DNA of 34,860 bases from Acanthaster planci. Lineage: Eukaryota; Echinodermata; Asteroidea; Valvatida; Acanthasteridae. Numbering within the stretch: the stretch's first letter is position 1; each line of letters starts with the position of its first letter. The DNA lies in the NCBI RefSeq assembly GCF_001949145.1, contig NW_019091454.1, forward strand, positions 869,116 to 903,975. Direction: 5' to 3'. Made by a program: the position numbers and the translations under genes. The notes beneath the pieces are model-generated. The model did no database searches. It saw nothing but the letters and a program-made list of their open reading frames with translations, and was not told where the DNA came from. Shown in pieces: positions 1 through 12,199 of this stretch.

Positions 1-2562
1 GGTTAATAGCAGCCTCAACAGACCATGCAGAGCTCCTCTGAGCCACAAGATCACTCCAATTCTCCATTAAATTTTTCAAATAAATCTCCTGATTTTCCAG
101 AGGTTTCTCTTCGCCAGATCTCCCTCCTGTGAGTTATTTCTGTTCATAACACTAAAAATGTTTATTGGGAAATATCAGGATGTTTACGTGTCTGCACACA
201 AAAATCTGCTGCGATCCACTTTGGCATGATTTCTCCGTGGCTGATCGCACAATGTTGTGCATCATGATTGACTGGTCTGGTCCCTTTAAAGGAATTAGTT
301 GTTTCACAACGCATAGGGCGCGGGAGCCTGCATCGTGAAAGGATTATGAGTTCTGGAGATCATTTCGTGCAGATGCAAGTAAAAGCCCAAGTTTTTTATG
401 AAAAATGCCATTGTTGTAATCGGAACAACTTACAGGACAGACATCTCTATGAAAAACTTGGGATAATCAGGGAATTCATTGGGAAAATTTGACTGAAAAG
501 TGGTGCGATCTCGTGGCACTGTGTTTGACATATAGAAGCACGTAAAGCCATGTACAGTCTAGTGTATGTAGCATTACGCATGCAGCAATGTTTGCTGCAG
601 TGCTGTGTGACGTGGGTGTGCTGAACGATTGTACACTGACAGAGCTGTTGCACTCAACTGTTTCGCGGGGAGAATAAAAAGTGATTCTGTCATCACTAAT
701 TGTTAGGAAGGCGTAATGTTCGATTCTTTTTGTTTCATTTTTCTCACAAATTGCTAAGCATAATTATAAAGTAAACTCATGTCGATGAGTGCGGTACGGA
801 TGGTTTCAGACATGCAATTATTTGCACTTCTCCGGAAGCTTTTAGGCGTGTGATGGCGTGGGAGTGAAATCGCACACCTTAAAACAACAGGACTAAAGTC
901 CTGACACCAAAGAAAGATTCAGGCAAAAAGTGTTATAAGCATCAATTGGAACCGCTCAACAAATTCATTCAGATCTGGAAAAGAAATTGAAAGCCATTCA
1001 TGACTCCCAGTCTAACACTTTTTGATGTGGTAGTATTGTTGCCTAGCAATGTGGTTCCAAAACCAGCACCTTGAATAGTCTTCTTGGTAATGGCCCTAGT
1101 CTGCTAATAACGACTGTTTGCTGAGTAGGCTGAACATAAAAGGGAAAAACTTGAACATTGGGTACTTAAAAGTTTCACGGTTACAAAGTCTTCTTGTGTT
1201 CCTCAGTAAATTTCCACCTTCTCTTTGTTGAGAGGCAGAATCCTTGTGCCTGTTTTATTACAAATCATAAAATTTCCTGTCATCTTCAACTGATGTTGTC
1301 TAAACAAAGCATAACTTAAGAGATATCGATGATGAAACGCTTGCCCCACAAATATCTCCTTCCCTTGTTGGAAGTCTGGAGGTCATGAAAAGGAGTTGTG
1401 TCAGGCCATGACTTCATGATTTGCTGATCATAATTCTTTTTAACTAGGAAGTCCATACTCTCTGACCTGTAACACTTTCTTTGAAAATGATGGTTTAGTG
1501 CTGAATAAGTTGAAAATAAAGTACACTTATTTTAATGTTACAGTAAATACATTTACAGCATTAATCCACTGATGACAGCAGACTGCTCAAGCCACGGCTC
1601 AATGGGAGGATTATTGCATACCACACATGTCACATACTTTCTATTCATCATGCACCTGCAGTTTCAATGTTGGCCTGCTGCTGGCCATGGCTCTGCATAC
1701 AGAGCACATCGCAGCCCATGGGATTGATCCTGATTCCATGGGATGTTCTTGGCGCAGAACAGTTGATCAATTGCGCGATGCTGCCAAATAGTGATAGCTT
1801 AGGTGGCACTTGCCTAACCTGTCTATGTTAATATGCACGGCATCTTCTCAGCTGGGCAGTGGCCAGTGCAATGAATCTCTTGACCACCCGCAATCCAGGC
1901 ACTTCAAACAATCTGGCAGATACTCAGCAGACACTTCACCAAGAATTAACCCAGTCAGTATTTACCCTAAAAATGGGATATGTCCGGGACCAAGGAACTC
2001 AAAGAGTACAATTTGACCAAGAGTACAATTCCTGACTTCAACTCAACCCCTTGTCTAGTGACATGTGATACCATTGCCCAATGCAATAACCAATGTCAAA
2101 TTTATAAGTACAAATTGGCCTCATGTTGGTAATTTTCAAACTCTGTTTGGATGATGCGCACATCATGGGCATACTGCAAAAGTGTGCCTATTGCTGACAT
2201 CTGCAAAGCGGCATGTTGGAAATTGCCTTCTATATATACATGTATTCCCTGTCCCCTGGCAGGCATCTTATAAACAGAATCTGTCCACTGCAGGACAGTT
2301 CTTACATCAGCAATACCAAAGTCCCACAATCCCATTTTGGTGAAGTCCACCTGCAAGATATCTAGCATCCTTTGTGGGTTAATGTCATTTAAACCTCACA
2401 ATTTATATTATAGTGTTTTCATGTACCCTTTGGTCAGGTGTGATTTATATTAAATGTCAGGATCTGTATCTAATAGAATTTATCACATGACCCTAAGATT
2501 TGTGTGTCCATGCCGACCCTCTTTTGGCATGTTTGGTAAACAGTGCTGTTCTGCATTGGTAG

Positions 2563-2648
2563 ATGATTCAGGTAAGTTGAACACAGTAGACTCCCCCACC
2601 CCACAGTAGGGTGGTACAAGTGTACTGGAGAATACTTACCTGAATCAT
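2563..2648. repeat. 15-bp perfect inverted repeat (fold-back)
   Basis: The arms ATGATTCAGGTAAGT (2563-2577) and its exact reverse complement (2634-2648) flank 56 bases containing AGTAGACTC and a C-rich/G-rich pair. Related pieces (GTGATTCAG, TAGACTC, then a run of G) recur at 2826-2885. This points to a fold-back member of the dispersed family that also occurs near 6.0, 20.8 and 22.3 kb. Confidence 0.6.
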
Positions 2649-2726
2649 GTACTCCCTCCCATCCCTCACCACTCTGGCTATGACACTGGAATGCTTTTGA
2701 AAATGAGGGACAAATATGGTGGCAAT

Positions 2727-2885
2727 GATACATGTACATTGCATTGTGGCAGGTGACAGTGCACTGCAGTTGATTAAGTTTTAGCGAATAGCTAACTGGC
2801 ATTTGGGAAATAACGCATAAGTAGGTGATTCAGATAAGAATTCTCTAATAGACTCGTACCACACTACTGTGGGGGGGGGATGAGG
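2727..2885 (+). repeat. Dispersed repeat family, copy 1
   Basis: It shares the order of blocks CATTGCATTGTG, GTGCACTGCAG, TTGATTAAG, TTTTAGCGAATA, GGGAAAT, and TTCTCTAATAGACTCG followed by CCACACT with the copy at 22215-22376. It also resembles the reverse complement of 5995-6125. The copies are diverged and of variable length, as expected of an old non-autonomous element. No coding potential. Confidence 0.6.
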
Positions 2886-3754
2886 GGAATTTAATGGAAG
2901 ATTTGTAGTAGAACATAATTTTCACTGTCCAAATATCATTAAGACGAGTAAGGATCTTTAGATAATAATATAACTGCCATTCAGTGTCCTAAGTGATACA
3001 AACTGTACAAGAAAATAATAACAGTAAGCTCAAACTTACGGTCTGCTGGCAGAGATATCGGTTATTGCTCCTGGAGCCCACCGCCGGCCCAAAATGTGGT
3101 CATCTGTGATTTTATTAATTTAAGCAAGCTTGCGAAGCCATGATTTGCAAAGCTTCCGATTGCAACCGATATAAGAGAAGCGTATATTTTGTCATTTTAA
3201 AATCCACAGGCTTAGATTGCATGACTTCACGGTTCAGAAGACGATCCTTAGAACATCCAAATGATGCAGACCATGGCGACATAAATATTTATTTGGAATC
3301 ATGCATTATTTATTAGTTCTCACCGTACACATTTTATCTGGGTATACAACGAACATGAGCGACACACACAGCACAATCTACAAACACTGGACACACAATA
3401 CTGAAGCATTGCAGGATCTGTTGCTAGGACAATGCTGACACCTCTCCGAGTTTGGCATGGGCCTGGTGAATCCTTGCCATAGTGTTATTGACTTCACTCA
3501 TACCTTGTTATACTTTTCCCGCCACTTTGCTTGTTTTGCATTACAAATTATGCAATGTGTCTTGTTTGTTTCAGGATTTAGACAGTCTGAGAGTTTTAAG
3601 AGTGGTCCATGAAACTTTACATTTCCAACTGATTTTTATTTAAGGAGCAACACTGCAATAGTAATCATGATTGAATAATTGACTTCAATTATCTATATGA
3701 TACAAAGATGCCACATTGTTTTGATTTGTCTGCAATGGTTTGCTTGTTCAACAG

Positions 3755-3819
3755 CAAGAAAAAGTGACATCGAGGATGTTCTTGGGCATATTACAGAAGG
3801 AGTATGTAGGCCACTGAAG
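3755..3819 (+). CDS. COG6: COG6 internal coding exon (upstream of giant intron)
   Basis: This 65-nt exon lies between a pyrimidine-rich acceptor ending in CAACAG and a donor GTTAGT. It starts in phase 1, so its first two bases complete a split codon, and ends in phase 0. It reads RKSDIEDVLGHITEGVCRPLK; the block GHITEGVCRPLK is a highly conserved part of COG6. COG6 is a subunit of lobe B of the octameric COG tethering complex, which acts on the cytosolic face of the Golgi in retrograde vesicle traffic within the stack. The exon joins exactly in phase to 27953-28044, whose peptide continues the COG6 sequence without a missing residue. No stop or indel is seen. The identification rests on recall of the COG6 family; the splice sites and phase are direct. 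Confidence 0.9.
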
Positions 3820-3937
3820 GTTAGTATTTATCAAGTATTTAATAATATGATATCTTGCCACTTACCCTGTTTGACATGTCATTTTATGTTTCATTAGCAT
3901 GGAATTTTGTACAAATAATGAATGTTTCATATTTGTG

Positions 3938-4029
3938 CAATGGTAAGTAATTTCATTAGGTAACAGATGACATGTCATTTCAAGTGTGGAACATGTCATC
4001 TGTCGCCTTAAGAAATTATTTTACCATTG
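3938..4029. repeat. 92-nt imperfect hairpin in COG6 intron
   Basis: The left arm (3938-3975, starting CAATGGTAA and ending ACATGT) pairs with the right arm (3991-4029, starting ACATGTCATCTGT and ending ACCATTG) around a 15-nt loop. About 33 of 39 positions pair, with one gap; the 14 positions next to the loop (ACAGATGACATGT plus flank) pair almost perfectly. It starts about 120 bases after the COG6 donor. It could be a very small fold-back MITE or a hairpin RNA precursor on either strand. The pairing is direct; the function is unknown. Confidence 0.7.
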
Positions 4030-4666
4030 AACGTATGTTTATAAAGTACCTGCTTTAATTGGATCCCATAGGCTGATCTTCTTGGGTAGGCCTACAATGT
4101 GCCTTATCCGCTGTCAGTCCGTGAAATTGCAACAAGAAGTTGTCTAGTTGGGAACCACTATCTCAGCAGATGTTTTTGTCTGTCTTGCAAATTCATCTGA
4201 GCATTTAGCAGAACAGGAACTGTCGCTTGTCTCTTGTGTTAGCAATGTCAGCATCTCCTTTAAGTTCCAATATCGCCTCTGCTGTTAAGAGAGCAAATGG
4301 TCCTTACTTAGTAACAGCCGCCATTTTGTGAAATAGATTTGTGTCTGAAGCACCACCCACTGGTAGCACCATGCAATGTTAGATGGTTCCCATCCTCTTT
4401 CTTACTGGGAAATAATATATGAAATGCGGAACCAGTCAAGTGACATGAAGTTCTATCAGTGGTTACCGTGGAACAAATAATCCAATGATGTAATCTACGA
4501 TCCACCAATTAGATAATTGGGATTTATGCACATATTGTATAATATGTCATGTAGCAAATAATTTGCATGTTCCTTGATCAGGATATTGTGTACTAATACC
4601 AGATGATTTGGCAAATAAAATAAAATTTATAAGAAATGTTGTAAATGAGAAAACAATGGCCCCTTT

Positions 4667-4688
4667 TGTGTGTGTGTGTGTTTGTGTG
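4667..4688. repeat. TG dinucleotide microsatellite
   Basis: A run of about eleven TG units with one interruption. The two overlapping short frames around it (reading VCVCVC or CVCVFV) are by-products of the repeat. Confidence 0.85.
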
Positions 4689-5206
4689 TACTGCGTTAAT
4701 CTTACCTGTAGAGTCACTACCTTTGCATATTTCCCTAGAGGGCGCAATACATCTGCTAAGAGTTCACACAATAGGCTACCCCCAGTGCCATGTGGCGTAC
4801 CATCTTATCAGATCACAAAATTTCCCTCGTCATTTTTCTCAGGTTTATTTCCACCATCCTCCATCCACTTGTATTTATTTCATTGGTTTAATAAAGAGTA
4901 GAGTTTGCTTTTGTCTTCTATACTGTATTTTCATTTCTTGGTTTTTGCTCTTGTAAGTATGGATTTTGTTATTCTTTTCTACACACTTGTAATGGAAAGA
5001 TCCATGAAGAGGAGATCAGCCAGGGCCACTGTGGGCCCTGTGGAATGGGACCCCCATCCTCTGTAGAAGCACAAGGTTGGGAGGCATTATCCTCCCGTGG
5101 GGCAAACCTCAAATGTGAATCTGCTGGGAGCACCCCCTCCTCGGCAGAATTCACCCCATCACCCAGGACCTGTTTTTTGGGAACAACAGCTGACAACCAA
5201 GAAGTT

Positions 5207-5232
5207 CGCCAGTAAAAGCTGCCAACATCAGA
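5207..5232 (+). repeat. 26-bp exact direct repeat, first copy
   Basis: It begins CGCCAGTAAAAGCTGCC and ends CATCAGA, and is identical to 6966-6991 on the same strand, 1,759 bases away. Flanks share little. Both copies read ASKSCQHQ in one frame. Confidence 0.85.
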
Positions 5233-5994
5233 CCACAGTCGTAAGCTTCAAGGGCCAGTGGGGTGCCCCTCCCCCCTGCAGATTTGCCTTTCCAGGACAA
5301 GCTCTAGTTTTGAGCTCCTGTGACCAAGGCCCCTGACATGCCCAATGTGAGCTATTGAATGGACACAGCCCATAGGTCCCAAATGGGTAAAGATCCGCCA
5401 GTTAGTTCTGTTCCACAATGCAACCCCACACCCACCTACGTGCCTGCTTTCCGTCTGCCTGCCTTGGAAGAGCTGCCCAGTCACTAAGTCACTAGGCCTA
5501 GAAAGGGAAGTCTCACCGTAAAAAAGTGCTGCAGCCTGTTGCCATCTGAATTGTCCTCAGACCAATTCTCGCACTGGGCCAAACGCTGCAAATGCTTGGA
5601 ATCAGTGTCTCCTTCCAATTTCTTCAAGGCGTTCTTGGCCGTATGACCCAGGCGGGTTCCCCGCAGGACAACTTGCCCCATTTATGGGACAGCTCGCCCC
5701 CAACACGGGTCATCACATCCCGCAAGATGGGCGCGCTCCAGGCAGATACCATACCCCTTGTGTCACCCTATCCACCCACACCAATGTACCCAGAGCACAA
5801 CATGACTTGGCACAGGACAACTTGCCTCCAGTGTCACCCAGTCGGCCATACATAACCCTGGGTGGATTTATCCAGACCAACAGCACTTACCTCAAACCTT
5901 GGGTCACCCTCCTGATTTGCCCCCGGCAGTTTCTATCCACACATTGGCACATTTTTCTAACTCTGATGAAAATCAAGTGCCTGGAGATGGGAAC

Positions 5995-6125
5995 CATCGC
6001 CATCCCCGAGAGTCTACTGTGCTCTACCTACCCAAACAGTCACTACATATGCACATTTCCCATGCACCTCTTATTATTCATTGAAAAGATTTGATTAGCT
6101 GTAGTGCACCCCGCCTCCCACAATG
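5995..6125 (-). repeat. Dispersed repeat family, copy 2 (inverted)
   Basis: Read on the minus strand it gives GGTGCACTACAG, ATCTTTTCAATGAATAATA, GCATGGGAAATGTGCATATG, TAGTGACTGTTTGGG, GTAGGTAGAGCACAGTAGAC. These blocks match the copies at 22215-22376 and, over about 50 bases, 20795-20890. The C-rich flank at 6105-6120 corresponds to the start of the family. Confidence 0.7.
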
Positions 6126-6965
6126 TAACACAGCCATGCTGCCATGATCGTCCTTTTCTCAGTGCCATAAATAATGGACATACCTTTCGAGGCATCTTCG
6201 GTTCATCAAGTTTTCCGTTTTTGCTACACTGTTCTGCGTCAGTTTGATCACCTTTTCTTCCTTTGGGAATAAAATGTTACTTTGATTTCACCCATTTGTT
6301 TGTAAGAGATTCTATCATGTATATTTTTTGTTGTTTTCTTCAGTTTTTCTTGTGTGCACTCAGCAGTTATTTATTATCTACTGTATTACAATGTTTATTC
6401 CTGGTCTACCTTACCAATAAATAACAGGCCTTAGCCGGTTGAATTCGGGGGGTCGCTGTCTTCTCCCGCTACCAGGATGAGAAAAAGACCTTGCTGTTAT
6501 CCAGGGTGTTCCAACCAGGATCTGGCCAAGCCCCTGGTTCATTCAACCCCACAAAGCTGACGGGAAAGCACCTTGGTAGACTGTGGAAGACCTAAGCAAG
6601 GACACCGCCAGGATCTGGCAAGGACCCTGTCTCCTTGGTCAATCGCTGGCCTGGCGAGCCACCCGGGACTCCCAAGAGAGTACCCCGTCAGACCTCTTCT
6701 GTGTCTATCTTACCATCATCGTATGCCACATCCTTTGACTGCCATGGCCCAGAGGAATCCACGCAGTGCTCCAGCCAGCGTTCCCCCAGCGACTTTGAAG
6801 AGCACCACCTGCCATTCGACATCGGCCAAGAAGACTACTACTCCAGTGGTCTCTGTGCATACTCCCTCTCACCCAGATACTGAAGTCACCATGCAGGATT
6901 GGCTCCCCCTGAGTGTGAGGGCCCACCTTGCCTGGTGCACCGTTGAGCCGTGACACCCCAGCACC

Positions 6966-6991
6966 CGCCAGTAAAAGCTGCCAACATCAGA
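6966..6991 (+). repeat. 26-bp exact direct repeat, second copy
   Basis: Identical to 5207-5232. Here it lies inside the open frame 6928-7359, whose product is not recognised. Confidence 0.85.
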
Positions 6992-8466
6992 TCCGCCAAC
7001 CCTTTTTCAGGTTCCGCGTAGCCTACCAGGCTATTAAGCCACCAGAACTTCAAGCCACCGCAGCCCATCCTTGGCTTGAGCCAAGAATTCTGCAGAAGAA
7101 GAGGCACCGCTCCCATTATAAGGAGCTTACTGCTAAGCCGTGGATGTCCGCCTTCCTATCCATCAATGAAGCCGTGACTTCCGTTGCCTGCTGCCTCGAC
7201 GATAAACCACCACCGGCTTTCACCGCCTCGGACCACATTCCTGGCAGATCAGCCCTTTCTGCCCCCTTCGGCTGCAAGGCCTTGATGACACTGGGGTCAC
7301 ACCGGGGTCACATCAACCAGGCGTTTCTCCATCGGAGTGGGGCACGGTGCTGTCGCTGACCACGCCTACTGTAACACTGCACAATCAATGTACATTTAAA
7401 AGATATCATTTACAAAATGCTAATGCACTCTCCCCTCCGTTTCGTTAATTGCCGAAATGCTAATGTGAGACCAGTGCACTGTTGGGACGGGAACGAGTCT
7501 GTTATACGAGCGCAATCATCGAATTCCCTGGTAGCCTATGCACAAAATGTATAATGGATACCTGACTAAAAACTGATTAAAGGACCACAGTTGTTGGTTC
7601 TCGAAGTGTTTCGTGCACGTACGCTTGTGCAACGTGTACATGCACCGTTGGTAGAATGAGATGTCTCACTGTGAGTGCAATATGCGGAAATGTCACCCAG
7701 TCATGTGATAATTCTGGGCCAATAAACAGAATGTATCCAAGACAGAAGTATGACAAGTACTGATATCGTACACACATGTGTCGAACATTAGGATCTCGCT
7801 AAAAGTCTGACCGGAGTGGAGGACTGTCAGGATTGTCGAGGATTTGATTCTTGGATATTTGGTGAGCAACTGGACTTGTTTTGCACAGTGGCAACAAGTG
7901 AGCTGAAGTTCAGGGACGAATACACCACAAAAATGGACCTTCATTGAAAAGTCTTGTTGTGGAGAAGCTTACTTGTTTTGCAATGCATTTAACTGTGTCT
8001 TGATAAATACTGCCCACGCTGGATCTTATGACACAGAGAAGCACATTAATTAGGCCAAGAAAAGTTCTTTTGATTAAATAGGGTTGGTAGGTAAGGATTT
8101 TTTCAAAATGTTTGTGCTGATGATTTGGACAGAAGTTGTCAAAAATTGCCACAAAAGTGATTAAAATAAACACTTACCAGAATTAATGCGGAAATATAAT
8201 CAACAATTAATTACAATTCACTTTTGCACAATGCTATTCAGGTAAATACAATTGTTTTGCCATGAAAAGAAGTTGTTGGCAGGCATATGTTTTGAAAGAA
8301 ATGACAACAGGATCTTTGAAAACTTCTTTAAAGTTTTTTCTAACTTGCCGATGAAAATTGTTAGGGTTGCGCCAAAAAATTAGGATTGGTTGGGAAACCG
8401 GAACTGGAAGTGCAATAGCATTACCCTTTTTTTGAAAAGTTGGCATCTCTGCATTGGTGAGGGCCA

Positions 8467-9030
8467 TCTGAGGGTCGCTTCCATTTTCTTCAGCAGGACA
8501 TGATTCAAGTTCTTGGCCTCCCAGCAGTTGCTCCCGCGGAAGAGGACACTAGCCACGGCTCGTTCAAACACCACACAGCTCAAGTGGAATCTCCTAGACC
8601 AATTTTTCCCTGAACTCCCATTCGATCGCTCATGCATGGAGGTTTTCAAGTCCCTTGCCAAGGCCAAGCAATGGCATGCACTCCCCAACCAAGTGGTGGT
8701 GTTCTATCATTTACCGGTGGAAGATTTCAAGAATTTCCTGTCAGTCCTGAACCTTTCTGCCAGCAAGTTTGTTCACATGTTGCAGACCTAGGCTAAGGCA
8801 TGGAATCAAAATACATTGACCGTTCACATGCGTGCGATGCCAGGAACGCATTCTTTTGTTCAAGCTACCTCCACTTTGCATGCCTGAAAACGGCCGTCCC
8901 ATTCCCCCGTATTCATCTATAACGAAAGACCCGTCATGGTCTGTGCACACAGCAAGATGTTGTGGCCCCCATGGTGGCACAATACCTATGCAAAGAAAAT
9001 GTGAAGTCACCGAAACAAGAATGGTGTTCT
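8467..9030 (+). other. Unidentified coding-like fragment
   Basis: A + strand frame is open from about 8480 to 8791 and encodes about 92 residues with an ordinary amino-acid mix, including LLDQFFPELPFDRS and VVVFYHLPVEDFKNFL. After the stop at 8789-8791 it reads on as AKAWNQNTLTVHMR before another stop. The region is richer in GC than the sequence on either side. I do not recognise a domain. The frame is too ordered to dismiss as pure chance, and in this setting it is most likely a degraded retroelement ORF. A minus-strand frame (8234-8467) overlapping its start is not recognised either. Confidence 0.3.
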
Positions 9031-11129
9031 AACAACCATCCATTAAATTAAATGTTGGGCCACTCTTCTGCTTAGGGCATTTCTTTTTAATTCTCTGAAG
9101 TAGAGCACTTAAGCAGTGCATCCCACAAAGTAATACCATGCTTCTTGTCAACAAAAAAATATACATTGTTTTGAGAGGGTATTTTGTTCTCGAGTAGAAA
9201 CATTCTTCCAGCCTTTGAGGTTTGTAGATCGTACCATTATTGTTTTCATTCAGTATGTGGAACCTGCCTATACCCATACCCAAGAAAAAACATTAGTGCT
9301 TATGGTGTCAGCACTCTTCACATGACAATTGGGGGTAGGATTTTGAGCCCTGCTAAACGCATTATTATTTTCATTCAAGGTTGAATTCCTCCCTGTCAGA
9401 GCGCATTATTACATTCACAAATTTGTTCTACCATTTCAGGGTTTTGTCGTTGAGATCTAGGAAAAAACATTTCAGCCCCCAACTGGCTGCTCTTTCTAAA
9501 GATTTTTAATCTTTAATTTTTATGCACCTCCAGCAAAGAGAATATTCCTGCCTTTGCACATTCCAAAAATAATCCAACATTTAGCAACTTTTCAATGTGC
9601 TGTTTAACCGTTTAACCAGCACAAAAAATAAAAGCCGCCGCATGTGACCTCTGTTTTCACCCAACAAGTGAATTTGTGGTTGTCCGAGTGTATGCCGTGT
9701 GCTATTATTGACGACATACGACTTTACAAAACAGAAAGAGTGTAATTATGAGAAATATAGTCATTTGGCCTGTTCAGCAGAAATTTTTTTCTAACCAAAA
9801 GATGATCAAATGTTTTGTGGAAGGAGTCATAAATTTTGTAGCCTGGAGAATGCTATTTGCCATAATTTAATATCACGTGAAGGAGGTGAAGGAATTTTAT
9901 TTAATTTATCCAGGGCTGTACAACAAAGTCTGGCTAGTGCCCAGGCAGAGTCATCGCAGCGTGCTTGAAGAGGCCCAAGATTTCCCATGGTAATACTGTT
10001 TGTTGGCAACAGTGGCATAACACTGGGACTGCACAAGTGTAGCAATCCTACCAATGGCTGCTTTACTTTCAAAGAATCGACTTATCAATTAGCTGAGGAT
10101 TTACAATCAATATATCTGCCCAGCATGTCTTCCTACAAATAGTGGCATCTTCAAAGATAGCCTGCCTGACCTAGGCAATCCTGGCCTGTCAATCACTCCT
10201 CAGAAGATTTATTTTCTTGCAGAAATATTCGTTTCTATTCTAGAATTTTTTTCTTTTCTGGATTTGCTGAGCCACTTGCAAATAATCATTTAGTCCCAAG
10301 GTATTTTTTGGTGTATTTGCGTCTAAGTCAATTAAAATCATGATATTAAGTATTAAAACAGCCCAATATTTTGTTCGATGTTTAGACAAATCAAATCTTG
10401 GGAAGGGTACTTAAGGGTTAAGACTACATTAGCCAGCTGTAAGCCTGAGTTATCGAGTTCCTGAAGTGTCGACTTTCGTAGCATCTTTCAAAAAAAGAAA
10501 TTAACCCAGATTGCGTCAATTGAACTTTGTGAAACTTTCAACAGTTAATACCATTTAAATGTTTTGGAAAATCTCTCTAACGGATTTCAGTTGTTTTGTT
10601 GAAAAGGTTAAACATTTAAAAGTCCAACCCTTACTGTCATGGAAAAGTTTTCATCCAGACATATCCAAAACAGCTAGCAGTTGGAGACGATAATTTGGAT
10701 GACGAATGCAAGTGGGTTGGTTGTCCACCTAATGCCATTTCCTTTTTTACCCAAAAATGAAGCCGTGCACCTCGTATAGATGGGGGAAATCATGGAATAT
10801 AATGGTCGGTGATGGTACTTTAGTACAGTACAACTGTCAAGCACTTTGAGGAAAAAAGTAAATTTTAAAAAAGTATTTATGGAAGACCCGTTTTTATGGG
10901 ATTAATTCACTGGCCATCCATTATTGTTCAGACCAAGACAAAAGTAAAAGTAGGAAGGGAATAAAATCAGGAGAGTATTCCAAATAAAGTCTCTGAGGAG
11001 CTTTCATCCAACCAAAGATTGACAGCTGACCGACCATCATGTATTACAGTTGTTCCAACAGACTTGGTTGGGTCTTCTTGGCATTTCTTCATTGAAACTG
11101 TGGGCCACATGGGCCTTTGTTTTCCTTGT

Positions 11130-11605
11130 CAAAAATATTGATTCTTCCCTTTTTTGGCAATTTCTATCCAAACCTAGACCGTGTGTGGTTTTTCCTGGCG
11201 CCGCCGCATTTTTTATTCAGAACACCCAACCCGCCAATAATGTTAATTCTTCCCTCCTCGGCATTTCTTTTCTCTCCACACCTAGACCTCTTGTGGTTTT
11301 TATTTTTTACCGGCACCACTGCATTTTTATTCGCAGCATCTATCCCAACCCATGAAAATATATAAATTCTTTCCTCCTCTGCATTTTTTTCTGTCCAAAT
11401 CAAGATCATTTTTTCCTGTACCTGTGCACATTTTTTTTCTTTATTCCAAGCACCCAATCTGTCAAAATATATTATTTCTTTCCTCCTTGACATTTTTTTT
11501 ATCCCAACCTTGACCATGAGGGTTTTTTTTTCTTGCACGACTGCACATTTTTTATTCCGAGCACCCAACCCCCCAAATATTAATTCGTCCCTCCTCAGCG
11601 GTTCT
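11130..11605. repeat. Diverged ~110-bp tandem repeat, 4-5 units
   Basis: Each unit carries in order ATTCTTCCCTCCTCGGCATTT, a CCAAACCTAGACC-like block, a T-rich GTTTTT run, a GCAC..TGCA block, TTTTTATTC, and ACCCAACCC. The ATTCTTCC-like phases fall near 11141, 11246, 11366, 11474 and 11583, giving spacings of 105-120 bases. Units are strongly diverged by indels in T runs, which fits an old satellite fragment. A weak extra unit may start near 11060. Not coding: the repeats fall in different reading frames. Confidence 0.8.
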
Positions 11606-12199
11606 CTATTCAAACCAGGACATTTTAAGCAAGAATGTATAAAATGTGGGAAGTTGGTACATCAAAGGGACAGCATGAGCATTTATAAGGAGGAAAAAGT
11701 CTTATCGGACCAAACACTGTCGACACTTATTTAGCCTTAAGACTCAAGAACAGTTTGTATGTATGTTTTTGGCATCTGTGTTGTGACGCTGCGGTTTTCG
11801 CATGCACAGGAACGGCAATTAAGTTAAGAATACTTTCTGAATCACTCATGCAAGAGAATGGGCAGGAATGCATTCCGAAGTGCCCTTTTGAACGAGGGTG
11901 AATGGGAGGGCTTGCAGAACAGAAGGGAACGTGTGCGAACACGTGCAAACGGTCTCTTTTTTTTTATCCCGTCCTTAATCGGATAGATACGGCCAAGAAA
12001 ATATCCCTCCGCAATACACCTCCTTCAACTTCGCAGCAACTTTGGCAGCGTAGTTCCCACCATGTCAGGCCCCCATGAAGCCAGACTTTCTCAATGTGTG
12101 GCTCCTTTCTTCTCCCCCTTCAATGATCGAGCCAACTCTGGGCCTTGACCCGCATCACTCCGAGGGTGAGTCGGAACATCCAACACCATGGGAATTCAT

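Larger units (their letters stand above)
1..3754 (+). other. COG6: COG6 upstream intron (part); no exon recognised
   Basis: This stretch precedes the first visible COG6 exon. That exon begins in phase 1, so it must follow an intron, and this stretch is read as that intron or an earlier part of the gene. I looked for the conserved COG6 segment that should come before it and saw nothing convincing. Only short open frames and the repeats at 2563-2885 are visible; 1-2500 holds nothing else I can support. Inference from the neighbouring exon. Confidence 0.55.
4979..7365. other. Unidentified GC-richer, coding-like repeat debris
   Basis: Base composition rises clearly above the AT-rich surroundings in 4980-5900 and 6430-7365. 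Several overlapping open frames occur on both strands, such as 5684-6094 (+), 6573-6953 (+), 6928-7359 (+) and 5484-5681 (-). None gives a domain I recognise. An exact 26-bp block occurs at 5207-5232 and again at 6966-6991, both reading ASKSCQHQ in the + strand, so the two halves may be diverged pieces of one element. This could be the gag-like first ORF of a retroelement such as the DIRS copy 5 kb downstream, but nothing proves it. Composition and repeat are seen; the origin is a guess. Confidence 0.35.

Noticed and set aside
3576-3640. A strong acceptor-like TTGTTTGTTTCAG before GATTTAGACAG, as a possible earlier COG6 exon.
   Set aside because: No frame gives COG6-like sequence and no good donor follows at a fitting phase.
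11164-11613. A 149-residue minus-strand frame with repeated NAEEERI / MSRRKE-like motifs, suggesting a repeat protein.
   Set aside because: It is the tandem ~110-bp repeat read in different frames in successive units; the openness comes from T/A runs, not from conserved codons.
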